A stretch of DNA of 64,000 bases. It comes from Aldehydirespirator sp965117015 (GTDB lineage Bacteria > Actinomycetota > Acidimicrobiia > Acidimicrobiales > Aldehydirespiratoraceae). Positions 41,998 through 50,829 of the stretch are shown piece by piece (positions within the stretch are counted from its first letter, which is position 1; each line of letters starts with the position of its first letter). The notes beneath the pieces were generated by a model that saw only the letters and a list, made by a program, of their open reading frames with translations, made no database searches and was not told the origin of the DNA. The stretch lies in NCBI GenBank assembly GCA_965117015.1, contig OZ220747.1:3100001-3164000 (forward strand). The letters run 5' to 3'. The position numbers and the translations under genes were made by a program.

Positions 41998-43443
41998 CTA
42001 GACGATCGAGATGCTGTGGGAGACGTTCTTGACGACCATGTAGTTGTGCAGGCCCTCTACCCCGCCCTCGCGGCCGTAGCCGCTGGACTTGACCCCGCCG
42101 AAGGGCGTCTCGGGCACGGAGGCCTCCAGCGTGTTGATAGAGAGGTTCCCGGTCTCGACCCTCTCCACCATCCGGTCGATGTAGTCGGCCCGGTTGGTGA
42201 ACCCGTAGGCCGCAAGCCCGAACGGCACGGAGTTGGCGCACTCGATGGCCTCGTCGAGCGAGCCCACCCGGTTGACGGTGGCCAGCGGCCCGAAGGGCTC
42301 CTCCTGCATCACCCGGGCGTCGTCGGGAACGTCGGCCAGCACAGTGGGCTCGAAGAAGTAGCCCGACGCTCCGATCCTGGAACCGCCGGCAGCGACCACA
42401 GCTCCCTTGTCGCGTGCGTCTGCGACGAGCTCTGTCATCGCCGCCAGCCGGCGGTCGTTGGCCAGTGGGCCCATCTCGACGCCGGGCTCCATGGGGTCGC
42501 CGACCACCGTGGCCGCGGCTCGTTCGGTGAAGACGTCGAGGAACTCCTCGTAGATGCTGTCATGGACGAAGAACCGCGTCGGTGACGTGCACACCTGCCC
42601 GGCGTTGCGCATCTTGCGCACCGCCGAGGTGACCGCGGCCGCCTTCACGTCGACGTCCTCGCACACGATGACCGGCGCATGGCCGCCGAGCTCCATCAGC
42701 ACCGGTGTCATGTGGTCCGAGGCCAGCCCGGTGAGGTGCCGGCCCACCGCAGTCGAGCCCGTGAAGGCCACCAGCCGGATCGCCTCGTGCGGTATCAGAT
42801 GCTCGGAGATCTCGGACGGCACCCCGCACACCAGGTTCAGCACACCGGGCGGCAGGCCCGCGTCGTGGAAGGCCCGCACGATGTGCATCGCCCCGGCCGG
42901 GGTCTCCTCCGCCGGCTTGAGGATGACCGAGCATCCCGCCGCCACCGCGCCGGCCACCTTGCGAGCAGGTTGGCTCATCGGGAAGTTCCACGGCGAGAAC
43001 GCGGCCACCGGGCCGATGGGCTGCTGGTGGACGATGTAGTTGATGCCCGGTGCGCTGGGGATGACCCGGCCGTAGGTGCGGACCGCCTCCCCGGCGTCCC
43101 ATTCGAAGAACTCGCAGCCCCGGATGACCTCGAGCTTGGCCTGCGGGTACGGCTTGCCCAGCTCGAGGGAGATGTCACGCCCGATCTCGGCCTGGCGCTC
43201 GCGCATCAGCGCCGCAGCCCTGCGCAGGATCTCGGCCCGGTCCTTGGGCGCGGTCTGGCTCCACACCTCGAACCCCTTGGAGGCCGCCTCCACAGCGTCA
43301 TCGAGATCCTGGCGCCCGGCGCGGGCCAACCGGCCGATGACCTGCTCGTTCGCCGGGTTGACCACAGGCAGATCGTCGGCGGTCGTTCGCCAAGAACCCC
43401 CTATGTAGAGCCCGACATCTGGATAGTCAGTCGTCGCAGCCAT
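41998..43443 (-). CDS. Aldehyde dehydrogenase family protein
   Basis: The 481-residue NAD(P)-dependent enzyme has the catalytic Glu in LMELGGHAP and the Cys nucleophile in AGQVCTSPTRF, with NFPMSQPARKVAGAVAAGC and EEPFGPLATV. It resembles succinate-semialdehyde or 2-oxoglutarate-semialdehyde dehydrogenases. It could finish the oxidative pentose-acid route with the DapA-family and dehydratase genes, or serve as 2-aminomuconate semialdehyde dehydrogenase after the adjacent ring-cleavage dioxygenase. It is 89 bases downstream of the LysR gene and 23 upstream of the DapA-family gene. Confidence 0.92.
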   Translation of the reverse strand: MAATTDYPDVGLYIGGSWRTTADDLPVVNPANEQVIGRLARAGRQDLDDAVEAASKGFEVWSQTAPKDRAEILRRAAALMRERQAEIGRDISLELGKPYPQAKLEVIRGCEFFEWDAGEAVRTYGRVIPSAPGINYIVHQQPIGPVAAFSPWNFPMSQPARKVAGAVAAGCSVILKPAEETPAGAMHIVRAFHDAGLPPGVLNLVCGVPSEISEHLIPHEAIRLVAFTGSTAVGRHLTGLASDHMTPVLMELGGHAPVIVCEDVDVKAAAVTSAVRKMRNAGQVCTSPTRFFVHDSIYEEFLDVFTERAAATVVGDPMEPGVEMGPLANDRRLAAMTELVADARDKGAVVAAGGSRIGASGYFFEPTVLADVPDDARVMQEEPFGPLATVNRVGSLDEAIECANSVPFGLAAYGFTNRADYIDRMVERVETGNLSINTLEASVPETPFGGVKSSGYGREGGVEGLHNYMVVKNVSHSISIV

Positions 43444-43532
43444 AGCTCGAATCTAAGTCGCCACAACAGCGGGCACGAATGCCGAGTTCCCCCGGTGACA
43501 TACCCGAGACGGTAAGGCCGCGGCACGCAGGG

Positions 43533-44468
43533 TCAGACTCCCGACCGGGCGCTGGCAGCGTCTCGCAACGCGCTGATGAGCGCGTGAGCGCTTGCCGGCA
43601 GCTCGGCACCCGATCGGGTGATGATCCCGACCGGCACCGAAGTCCCCTCGATGCTCACCTCGAGCGCGACCAGCGTGTCGCGATCAAGTTCATCGGCGAA
43701 AATGCCCGCCGGCACGACCGCCAGGTGCTCACCCCTCAGCACGAGCGCCCTCAGGGGCACGGGCGCGACACATTCGATGACTTGGCCTGGTACCCGGCCG
43801 CAGCCGCGGATGAACGCGGCCTCGATCTGCTGGCGCAGCGACGTGTCGGTCGGAGGCAGGATCCAGGCATCGTCGACCAACTCGGCCAGGCTTCCCCGGT
43901 GTCCGGAGCGTGGATGGCTCGGAGTGCAGACCACGTGCACCTCGTCGTCGTACAGCGCCTCGACGTCCACCCCCGGCATCGACGCGATAGGGGTCACGCG
44001 GCCAACCACGAAGTCAACCTGACCCGACATCAGGTCCTCATGGAGCCGGTCCGGGGTCCCTTCGGAGATCGCGACCCCAACCCCCGGATGCCGGCGGCTG
44101 ACCTCGAACACCGCCGCGGGCAGGATGTCGGCAGTCCCGGCTAGCAGCGTGCCCACCCGCACTTCTCCGCTGCGACCGTCGACGATCTCGTCAGCGTGCC
44201 GCAGCAGCGAGCCCACCTCGGAGGCGACGAGTCGCATGTGAGTGATGAGAGGCGCACCGGCCGCGGTGACAGTCATCCCCTTGGGACCCCGGTCGAACAG
44301 CCGGACCCCGAGGATCCGTTCGAGCTCCGACAACGTGCGCGACATGGCCGGCTGGGTGAGATGCAGCACCGCGCTGGCCTCGCGGATCGATCCACGGTGG
44401 GCGATGGTCGCGGCCACCACCAGGTGCCGCAGCCGGATCTGCCGCGACAGCAGTTCAGCAGGCCGCAT
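43533..44468 (-). CDS. LysR family transcriptional regulator
   Basis: The 311-residue regulator has the N-terminal HTH around RGSIREASAVLHLTQPAMSRTLSELERILGVRLFDRG and a C-terminal effector domain of periplasmic-binding fold (VRVGTLLAGTADILPAAV onward). ATG 44468 gives the standard length. It is transcribed in the same direction as, and just upstream of, the ALDH-to-dehydratase run, unlike most LysR genes, which are divergent. It may control that run. The inducer is unknown. Confidence 0.92.
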   Translation of the reverse strand: MRPAELLSRQIRLRHLVVAATIAHRGSIREASAVLHLTQPAMSRTLSELERILGVRLFDRGPKGMTVTAAGAPLITHMRLVASEVGSLLRHADEIVDGRSGEVRVGTLLAGTADILPAAVFEVSRRHPGVGVAISEGTPDRLHEDLMSGQVDFVVGRVTPIASMPGVDVEALYDDEVHVVCTPSHPRSGHRGSLAELVDDAWILPPTDTSLRQQIEAAFIRGCGRVPGQVIECVAPVPLRALVLRGEHLAVVPAGIFADELDRDTLVALEVSIEGTSVPVGIITRSGAELPASAHALISALRDAASARSGV

Positions 44469-44555
44469 GCCATAACAGTACCGGTATGTACTGGCGCCCG
44501 TCCTTGCGCCGGTCATCAGCCGTCGACCTTGGGTGGCCTAGTCAAGTCTCGGGAC

Positions 44556-44951
44556 TCAGTCCCTGATCCGGATGGCCGCCAGTTCGATGCTGCACGACAG
44601 CACCAGGTCTTCGATGGGGGGATCTGGGACTACCGAGAACACACCGGTGGAGCCCGGCTCGACAGTTACGGCGGTAGCGCCCGTACCGAGGGCCTCGGAG
44701 CCGAAGCCGTTGAAGATCACCCCGATCTCAACGTCGAGGGGTGCGGTGGCATCGGTGCGGACCTCGCCGTCCCAGCCGTCCTCGGTGCATACCCCGAGAT
44801 TGACGAGCTCAGTCAACTCGCGCAGCGAGTCCTCATCGGTCGAAGCGGGATCGGTCTGCGGCGCCGTTTCGGGAAGGCGAAGGCAGGCAGTCGAAACGAT
44901 GCCCAGCACCACTGCCAGCGCGAGCATCGACGCCGCTGAGCGCTCACGCAT
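44556..44951 (-). CDS. Small putative lipoprotein (131 aa)
   Basis: The 131-residue protein has a hydrophobic signal ending GIVSTAC with the lipid-modified Cys at residue 23, then an acidic mature part with Cys residues near 55 and 119. No family is recognised. It overlaps the ABC permease-ATPase gene by eight bases and is the last gene of that operon. A periplasmic accessory to the transporter is possible. Confidence 0.6.
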   Translation of the reverse strand: MRERSAASMLALAVVLGIVSTACLRLPETAPQTDPASTDEDSLRELTELVNLGVCTEDGWDGEVRTDATAPLDVEIGVIFNGFGSEALGTGATAVTVEPGSTGVFSVVPDPPIEDLVLSCSIELAAIRIRD

Positions 44952-46794
44952 GAGATGGAGCCTGCGAGACGGCGCCGGTGATGAGCCCGACCAGCCGGGC
45001 CACGCTGGTGCCTTCGCCGACGGGTTCGACCGCGGCGACCCGGCCGCGCCGCAGCACGACCACCCTGTCGCAGATCTTGAGGACCTGGGGCATGTCGTGG
45101 GTGATCAGCAGCACCGCCGCGCCCGCCTCGGTGAGCTCCCTGATCAACCGAAGAACCTGGGCGGACTGTTCCACCCCCAGCGCGGCGGTCGGTTCGTCCA
45201 GCAGCACTATCGACTGGGCCCAGCGGCCGGCTCGAGCCACCTCGACCGACTGGCGCTGCCCGCCCGACAGCGACGCCACCGGTGTGCGGAGGTTGGGTAT
45301 CCGCACGCGGAGCTTCTGCAGCTCGTCGGCCGTCTCGGACCGCATCTGCCGCTTGTCGATCCAGCCGAGGGTGCGCCCGGCCGCGTTGGATACGACGGGT
45401 TCGCGACCCAGGAACAGGTTCTCGGAGGCATCGAATATCCCCACGACGCCGGGCCCTTGATGGACGGCCTCGATGCCGAGTTCCTGAGCGTCGAGGGGCG
45501 AATGCAACTCGACCTCGCGCCGATGGACCATGACAGAGCCCTCATCGAGGGAATGCACCCCCGTCAACGCCTTGACCAGGGTGCTCTTGCCGGCGCCGTT
45601 GTCTCCCAGCAGTGCCACCACCTCTCCGGGATGCACACTCAACGAGACGTTGTCGAGCGCGACGACGGGGCCGAATCGCTTCGTGGCCCCATGGACTTCC
45701 AGGGCCGGCTCGCCGGTGGGTTCCATGCGGGCGGAACGAGGCCCGGCAACCGCCGGTGCCTCGCCTTCCCCGTTCATGTCGTCCTCCTCCGGTTGCGGGC
45801 GCTGGCGTCGAGCGGCCCGCACGATGGCGACCTGGAAGGCGGCCGAGGAGACGAGCACCGCACCCTCCACCACGCGCGACCAGTCGGTGTCGACCCGGAA
45901 CTGGATCAGGCCGTTTCCGAGCACCGTCAGGAACAGAACACCGGTGATGACATTGGCCGCCGACCCGTGCCCGCCCATGAAGGCCACGCCGGCGAGCAGC
46001 ACCGCCGTGAGCACTTCGAGCTCGAGGTTCTGTCCGGTGACCGCCGGGGCGCTGTCGAGCCGGGACAGCTGTATGAGCCCGCCGATCCCTGCGCCGACCG
46101 ACACCAGCACGTAGAGGCTGAGCCGGGACCGGGTCACGTTTATCCCTACGGCGACGGCCGCTTCCTCCCCGGCGCCGCAGGCGTGTGCGTGGCGCCCCCA
46201 CCGCGTGCGGTACCACAGCACGAGCAGGACGCCGGACCAGATCGCAGCAACCAGCACAGGTGTCGGGATGTCGAACAGGACGGTCCGGGACCGGCCGAGA
46301 TAGGAGAACCCGCGTCCGAAGTCGTGGCTGATCTCCGATCCGGTGATCACGTAGGCCACGCCCCGCAGCAGGAACAGCATGCCGATGGTGACAACGACCG
46401 GCGAGAGGTGCCAGCGGGCACAGAGCGTGCCGTTGAAGGCCCCGACGAACCCGAGGATCACCATGACCGCCACGCAGGCGAGCAGCGGATGCCATCCGAA
46501 GTCGGCCATGAAGTGCCCGCCCACGACGACCGCCAGCCCCAGTGCGCTGCCCACCGAGAAGTCGACCCCGCCGGTCTGCAGCAGCATGCCGAGCGGGACC
46601 GCGACGATGATCGACACCGCGCTGGTGAGCAGCATCGTCTGAATGTTGGTGACGGTGAGGAAGGTGTCGCGGGTGATGGCCAGGAACGCGCCCAGCACTA
46701 CCAGCGCGGCGATCAGGCCGTAGCGGATGGCGATGTCGGTCAGGCCCCGTTGACGGATCCACCTCACCGGATTGGCGACGGCCGCGGCGCTCAC
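44944..46794 (-). CDS. Ribose-type ABC transporter permease and ATPase in one reading frame
   Basis: The 616-residue frame holds a CUT2 permease (about 1-335, with FLTVTNIQTML, GVDFSVGSALGL and GAGEEAAVAVGINVTRSRL) and a single ATPase domain (about 364-616) with Walker A GDNGAGKST at 397-405, signature LSGGQRQ at 509-515 and LLDEP at 531-535. There is no stop between them. An in-frame ATG at 45777 (codon 340) is preceded by GGAGGAGG at 45783-45790 with a 5-base spacer, so a separate 277-residue ATPase may also be made. It belongs to the operon of the binding lipoprotein at 49429. A fusion or a lost stop codon are both possible. Confidence 0.88.
   Translation of the reverse strand: MSAAAVANPVRWIRQRGLTDIAIRYGLIAALVVLGAFLAITRDTFLTVTNIQTMLLTSAVSIIVAVPLGMLLQTGGVDFSVGSALGLAVVVGGHFMADFGWHPLLACVAVMVILGFVGAFNGTLCARWHLSPVVVTIGMLFLLRGVAYVITGSEISHDFGRGFSYLGRSRTVLFDIPTPVLVAAIWSGVLLVLWYRTRWGRHAHACGAGEEAAVAVGINVTRSRLSLYVLVSVGAGIGGLIQLSRLDSAPAVTGQNLELEVLTAVLLAGVAFMGGHGSAANVITGVLFLTVLGNGLIQFRVDTDWSRVVEGAVLVSSAAFQVAIVRAARRQRPQPEEDDMNGEGEAPAVAGPRSARMEPTGEPALEVHGATKRFGPVVALDNVSLSVHPGEVVALLGDNGAGKSTLVKALTGVHSLDEGSVMVHRREVELHSPLDAQELGIEAVHQGPGVVGIFDASENLFLGREPVVSNAAGRTLGWIDKRQMRSETADELQKLRVRIPNLRTPVASLSGGQRQSVEVARAGRWAQSIVLLDEPTAALGVEQSAQVLRLIRELTEAGAAVLLITHDMPQVLKICDRVVVLRRGRVAAVEPVGEGTSVARLVGLITGAVSQAPSHA
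45783..45790 (-). promoter_or_regulatory. Internal Shine-Dalgarno for the ATPase half
   Basis: GGAGGAGG (45790 to 45783, minus strand) lies five bases before an in-frame ATG at 45777-45775 within the permease-ATPase frame. It is one of the strongest ribosome sites in the window and is placed exactly at the domain boundary, suggesting the ATPase half can be made independently. Confidence 0.6.
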
Positions 46795-46831
46795 GTGGCC
46801 CTCCGATCACCGCGACCCGGCATGGCCATCA

Positions 46832-47995
46832 TCACCCTGTGTCGACGAAGAGCCTGCGGTAGATCTCGGCCGCCCGCACCAGCTCGCCGATCTCGATCCA
46901 CTCGACCGCCTTGTGGGCCTGATCGATCGAGCCGGGACCGAACACCACGAGCTCGGCGGCAAGGTCGTCGTAGAACAGGGCGTTGCTCCCGAACGCCGCC
47001 ACCGCGGGCATCGAGCCGCCCGCTTCGCTGATTCTCTGCACCAGCGTGGTATCCGGCTCGCGGTAGAACGCCTCGGCCGCGAAGCCCCTCGCCAACTCGA
47101 CCTCGGCCGGCGCCGCGGCGGCCACCACCAGGTCACCCAACGCCGCGAACACCGGCTCGACCCGCTCTCCGGGCGCAGTCCGGCGGTTGATGCGGATCTC
47201 GCAGCGGTCCGGCACGATGTTCGGCGCGATCCCGCCGTTGATCCCGACGGTGGTCACGGAGCCAGCCCCGACCGGTGTCGTCCACTGCGATGCAGCCAGG
47301 CGCGCGTGCTCCTCGTCTATGGCGGCAACGATCCGGGCCGCCGCGCTCACCGCGTTGATCCCGGTGCTCACCTGCGCCGAGTGGACCGCCTCGCCGTGGA
47401 CGACCACCTCGAGGTCGCACCCGCCCTTGTGACCGTGCACGGGAGCGCACAGGGTCGGCTCCGCCACGATGAGTTGATCGACCGACAGGCCGTTCTCCAG
47501 CAGCCAGTCCCGGTACCGCATGGCGCCGGGGAAGCCGCCCGCCTCCTCGCCCACGGTGCCCACCACCTGAACGGTGGGGACGGGGCGCCGGCCCTCGGAG
47601 CGCAGCTCGCCCAATACGTCCAGCACTACGGCCAGGCTGGCCTTGGTGTCGACCGCCCCTCGCCCGAAGACCCGGGTCCCCTCGACCGCGCCGTCGAAGG
47701 GGTCTCTGGCCATGTGCTCGACCCCGACGGTGTCGAGGTGAACGTCGATGGCCATGGTGCGATCCGACGAGCCGGCGAAGGTGGCGTACACGTTGCAGCG
47801 CCCGTCGGTGACGTGATCGACGACCACCTCAGCACCCAGGGCATCGGCCCGCTCGGCGAACCATCCCGACATGTGCCGCTCGGCGTCGTAGCCGGAGCGA
47901 GGGCTCGCATGGAGGGGATTCACGCTCGGGATCCTCACCAGCTCGCCCAGGGAGGCGGCCAGGCCGTCGGGCGAGGTCGGGCCGTTTGTGCTCAT
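46832..47995 (-). CDS. M20 family metallopeptidase (ArgE/DapE/CPG2-like)
   Basis: The 387-residue enzyme has the M20 metal-site pattern: first His in AIDVHLDTV, bridging Asp in GRGAVDTKA, catalytic Glu pair in GTVGEEAGGF, Glu in IVAEPT, and the last His near IDQAHKAVEWIE. A dimerisation domain with GHKGGCDLEVVVHG is in the middle. It removes an N-terminal or C-terminal acyl or amino-acid group from a small amide. It lies between an alpha/beta hydrolase (18 bases upstream) and the ABC permease-ATPase (37 bases downstream), so it likely processes the imported compound. Confidence 0.92.
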   Translation of the reverse strand: MSTNGPTSPDGLAASLGELVRIPSVNPLHASPRSGYDAERHMSGWFAERADALGAEVVVDHVTDGRCNVYATFAGSSDRTMAIDVHLDTVGVEHMARDPFDGAVEGTRVFGRGAVDTKASLAVVLDVLGELRSEGRRPVPTVQVVGTVGEEAGGFPGAMRYRDWLLENGLSVDQLIVAEPTLCAPVHGHKGGCDLEVVVHGEAVHSAQVSTGINAVSAAARIVAAIDEEHARLAASQWTTPVGAGSVTTVGINGGIAPNIVPDRCEIRINRRTAPGERVEPVFAALGDLVVAAAAPAEVELARGFAAEAFYREPDTTLVQRISEAGGSMPAVAAFGSNALFYDDLAAELVVFGPGSIDQAHKAVEWIEIGELVRAAEIYRRLFVDTG

Positions 47996-48013
47996 GGGTG
48001 CTCGCTCCCCGCC

Positions 48014-48844
48014 TTACGAGGCGGCGGAGTGTTGGGGCTGGCGGGCCAGCCAGTTCTCCACGGCCGATCGAAACCCCGCCGGGTCCGCAAGGAACGGGAA
48101 GTGGCCGCCATCGTCGAACACCACGAGCTCGGCGTTGGGAATTCCGTCGCGCAGCTCTTCATGAGCCTCCATTCCGGTGAGGAAGTCCCTCGCGCCGGCG
48201 AGCACGAGCGTCGGCGCTTCGATGCTGGCGAGCGATCCCGATACGTCGTAGCCGCCCAGCAACGCCGCGCCCCGGTTCCAGGCGTCGGCCCGGTAGATGG
48301 TCCGGCCGGTGACTTGGGCTGCGGCCTCGTCGTCGAGTTCGGGGGCATAGAGCGGGAAGGCCGCCGACCAGGAGCGGGCCCACTGCTCATCGGATGCCAT
48401 GGGCCCCTGGAACAGGGATGCGAAGGCTTCCACCGCCGCCGCGGGAGCATCCTCGGGAATGTTCGGGGGTCGCTTCACGTGCGCCGCGGTGCTGGCCAGT
48501 ATCAGGCCGTCGAGGCGGTCGGGATGGCGCAGTACGTACCTGAGCGCGAGAAAGCCGCCGTAGGAGTGTCCGAACAGGACCATCCGCTCCACGCCGGCCG
48601 CCGCCCGGATGCTGTCGATGTCGTCGACCATCGTCTCCAGCGTCACCGAGGTCCAGTCCTCGGGGGCTGCGGACCGGCCGTTTCCCCGGTGGTCGAACAG
48701 CACCACCCGGGCGAAGGCCGTCCAGCTCTCGGTCATCGGGCGTAGGTACTGGTGATCCAGACCGGTGCCGCCGTGCAGGACCACGACGGTGGGCCCCGAT
48801 CCCGTCACCTCGTACACGAGCCCGTTGTGGGTCAGAGGTTCCAT
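48014..48844 (-). CDS. Alpha/beta hydrolase (proline-iminopeptidase-like)
   Basis: The 276-residue protein shows the oxyanion loop LHGGTGLDHQYL, nucleophile FGHSYGGFLAL with Ser near residue 97, an Asp in GARDFLTG and the His in DGGHFPFLADP, the standard triad order. It hydrolyses a peptide, ester or lactone bond. HGGTG in the oxyanion loop resembles prolyl iminopeptidases. It belongs to the operon of the binding lipoprotein and the M20 peptidase, so a peptide-like or amide substrate is plausible. The exact substrate is unknown. Confidence 0.88.
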   Translation of the reverse strand: MEPLTHNGLVYEVTGSGPTVVVLHGGTGLDHQYLRPMTESWTAFARVVLFDHRGNGRSAAPEDWTSVTLETMVDDIDSIRAAAGVERMVLFGHSYGGFLALRYVLRHPDRLDGLILASTAAHVKRPPNIPEDAPAAAVEAFASLFQGPMASDEQWARSWSAAFPLYAPELDDEAAAQVTGRTIYRADAWNRGAALLGGYDVSGSLASIEAPTLVLAGARDFLTGMEAHEELRDGIPNAELVVFDDGGHFPFLADPAGFRSAVENWLARQPQHSAAS

Positions 48845-48872
48845 CGACGGTCTCCTCCTCTCGGGTTGCTTC

Positions 48873-49397
48873 CTACCCCTTCGACATCGGCCAGCTTCGG
48901 GGCTGGTCGAGACTGGGCCGGCGCCGCTCCAAGTCGCCGATCAGGTGCTTGAGCGTCGCTTTGAGCTGGACCGGTTCGACCGAGGTTCTCTCGAGCGTCT
49001 CCGCCAGTGCCTCCTGCGAGACGTCCATCAGCCGACGGCTCGCCGCCCGACCGTCATCGGTGAGCTCGAAGATCCGCTGGCGCTTGTCACCCGTTCCGAC
49101 ACTGCGGGTGAGCAGGCCCCGGTTCTCGAGCCGGGTGCAGGCTCTCGATGCCGTCGGCTGCACGACGTAGGCCAGCGCCTGGATCCTCTGCAGGGGCAGC
49201 GGTCCGAAGTCCGCCAGAGAGTTGATGATCCGGCACTCGGTGATGTCGAGGCCCAGGTCGGCCAGCCCGGCGTGGAAGGTCTCCGACAGCAGCTGGTAGG
49301 AGCGGTGGAGAAGGAAGGGCAGGTAGCTCTCGAGGAACCCCTCGTCCGCTCCCCTCCCCTCGTCGAGATGGCCGGGGCCGGTGTTTGTGTCTGTCAC
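48873..49397 (-). CDS. MarR family transcriptional regulator
   Basis: The 174-residue protein has a winged-helix core with ITECRIINSLADFGPLPLQRIQALAYVVQPTASRACTRLENRGLLTR and a DKRQR wing. I chose GTG 49397; upstream frame codons overlap the binding-protein 3' end. It is the second gene of the importer operon, so it may regulate its own transcription unit in response to an aromatic acid or similar ligand. The binding site is not identified. Confidence 0.85.
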   Translation of the reverse strand: MTDTNTGPGHLDEGRGADEGFLESYLPFLLHRSYQLLSETFHAGLADLGLDITECRIINSLADFGPLPLQRIQALAYVVQPTASRACTRLENRGLLTRSVGTGDKRQRIFELTDDGRAASRRLMDVSQEALAETLERTSVEPVQLKATLKHLIGDLERRRPSLDQPRSWPMSKG

Positions 49398-49428
49398 ACC
49401 AGTCTGAGTACCACAGATCGATCCGCGA

Positions 49429-50631
49429 TCATCCACTGTAAGCGGAGAACACGCGGTCGAACCATGCCTGGGCGGTGTCGGTGTCATCGATGGAGATGGC
49501 CACATGGCGGGTCTGGAACGTCGAGTTGGCCTCGTCGCCGGTGATGGCGGCGTGGCTGACACGCACGACCGCGAATCCGACCGCTTCGAGGTCGAGCGCG
49601 GCCGACATCGTGTACATGCCGCCCGTTCCGCCGCCGTCGGCGATGAGCTCGATGGCCGGGCGCTCGCCGTCGACTCCGGCGATGAACACGTTGCCGGTGT
49701 CGAAGCCGTCGGTCTGCTCGAACGCCGAGTAGCTGCCCAGCGCCGAGCTCTCGGTGATGCCGATCACCATGTTGATCCCCGGATCGGCCTGCAACGCCTC
49801 CAGGGTGACGTCGAGCGACGAGATCGGGTCGAGGGCGCAGAAGCTCGTGACCGGATCGATGCCGGTGTGGGCGGTGATCCGCTCGATCGGTATCGACGTG
49901 CGCAGCTGGATGCCCGGGGGTGCGGGCGGGCACTCGTGGACCAGCCACGAGAAGTCCTCCGGCGCTCCCTGGTAGGTGTTGTCGATCCACTCGATCGCCC
50001 GATCAGCGATGATCGTCCCTGGGATCTCGTCGGCGAGAAGGATGCGGCCGTCGGCATCGGGATGGTCCCAGAGGTAGGTCACGAACGGGATCCCGGCCGC
50101 CTGAGCGGCCGCTATGTGAGCGTCGTACCCGCCCGGGCACATGCTCAGCACCACGATCGCGTCCACGCCGGTGGAGATCATGTTGTCGATGTTCGCGAGT
50201 TGCGTATCGCAGTCACCCATCGCCGATCCCTCGACGATCTCGTAACCGAGTCGCTCTGCCTCGGCGAACGCCGGTGCCAACACGTTCTGATAGATCGGCA
50301 CGTTCTCGAAGCCGTACGCGAAGCCAATCACCCCGCCGGTTTCCGGCTCCTCAGCCGGTTCAGGCTCAGCGGCCGGTTCCGGCTCGGGCTCCTCTGCGGG
50401 CTCGGGCTCCTCAACCGGTTCCGGCTCCTCGACCGGTTCGGGCTCTTCAGCCGGCTCGGGCTCCTCTGCGGGCTCCGGCTCCTCAACCGGTTCCGGTTCC
50501 TCGACCGGTGCGGGCGCGGCCTCGGTCGCCGGCTCCTCAGTGGCTCCATCGTCGTCCGCACACGCCGCCGCGACGAGCCCGAAGACGAGCAGCAAACCGA
50601 TCCACAGCGTTCCTTCTCGAAAGCCTCTCAT
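49429..50631 (-). CDS. Ribose-type ABC transporter substrate-binding lipoprotein with long Pro-Glu linker
   Basis: The 400-residue precursor starts at ATG 50631 (GGAGGGGGG upstream). The signal ends LVAAAC with Cys at residue 24. Then comes an extreme repeat-like linker of alternating VEEPEP and AEEPEP units (about residues 40-95), followed by the binding domain starting GVIGFAYGFENVPIYQNVL. Domain blocks include SMCPGGYDAHIAAAQAAGIPFVTY and VIGITESSALGSYSAF. It delivers its ligand to the permease-ATPase encoded 3 kb downstream in the same operon. The linker length may vary between strains because its codons repeat. Confidence 0.9.
   Translation of the reverse strand: MRGFREGTLWIGLLLVFGLVAAACADDDGATEEPATEAAPAPVEEPEPVEEPEPAEEPEPAEEPEPVEEPEPVEEPEPAEEPEPEPAAEPEPAEEPETGGVIGFAYGFENVPIYQNVLAPAFAEAERLGYEIVEGSAMGDCDTQLANIDNMISTGVDAIVVLSMCPGGYDAHIAAAQAAGIPFVTYLWDHPDADGRILLADEIPGTIIADRAIEWIDNTYQGAPEDFSWLVHECPPAPPGIQLRTSIPIERITAHTGIDPVTSFCALDPISSLDVTLEALQADPGINMVIGITESSALGSYSAFEQTDGFDTGNVFIAGVDGERPAIELIADGGGTGGMYTMSAALDLEAVGFAVVRVSHAAITGDEANSTFQTRHVAISIDDTDTAQAWFDRVFSAYSG
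50331..50520 (-). repeat. Coding repeat for (V/A)EEPEP units in the SBP linker
   Basis: About ten tandem 18-base units encode VEEPEP or AEEPEP in the lipoprotein linker. The units are not identical at DNA level but are similar enough to slip. The repeat probably forms a rigid or extended spacer between the membrane anchor and the binding domain. Confidence 0.7.
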
Positions 50632-50691
50632 GGGACCCCCCTCCCCTCGGCCGGCCCTGATCCCCGGGCCGACATTTATATTACTGTGCAT

Positions 50692-50721
50692 ATATTAGGA
50701 GGCCCATATCGATCTTGTCAA
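50692..50721 (-). promoter_or_regulatory. Promoter of the third importer operon
   Basis: On the minus strand, TTGACA (50721-50716), an 18-base spacer and TAATAT (50697-50692) form a near-consensus housekeeping promoter. Transcription should begin near 50685, giving a leader of about 53 bases before the lipoprotein ATG at 50631. A 37-base poly-C tract lies about 30 bases upstream of the -35 box. Confidence 0.65.
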
Positions 50722-50751
50722 GGGCAAGACTCCGGAATTGCGGTCCGAATC

Positions 50752-50789
<38 letters not shown>

Positions 50790-50829
50790 ACCGGCCGGTG
50801 ATTCATGGAGTCCGGCGGTTCGGCGACGC

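Noticed and set aside
44572..47031. 819-codon plus-strand frame antisense to the ABC fusion
   Set aside because: Its length comes from the lack of stops in high-GC antisense; there is no signal or domain, while the minus strand has clear ABC motifs.
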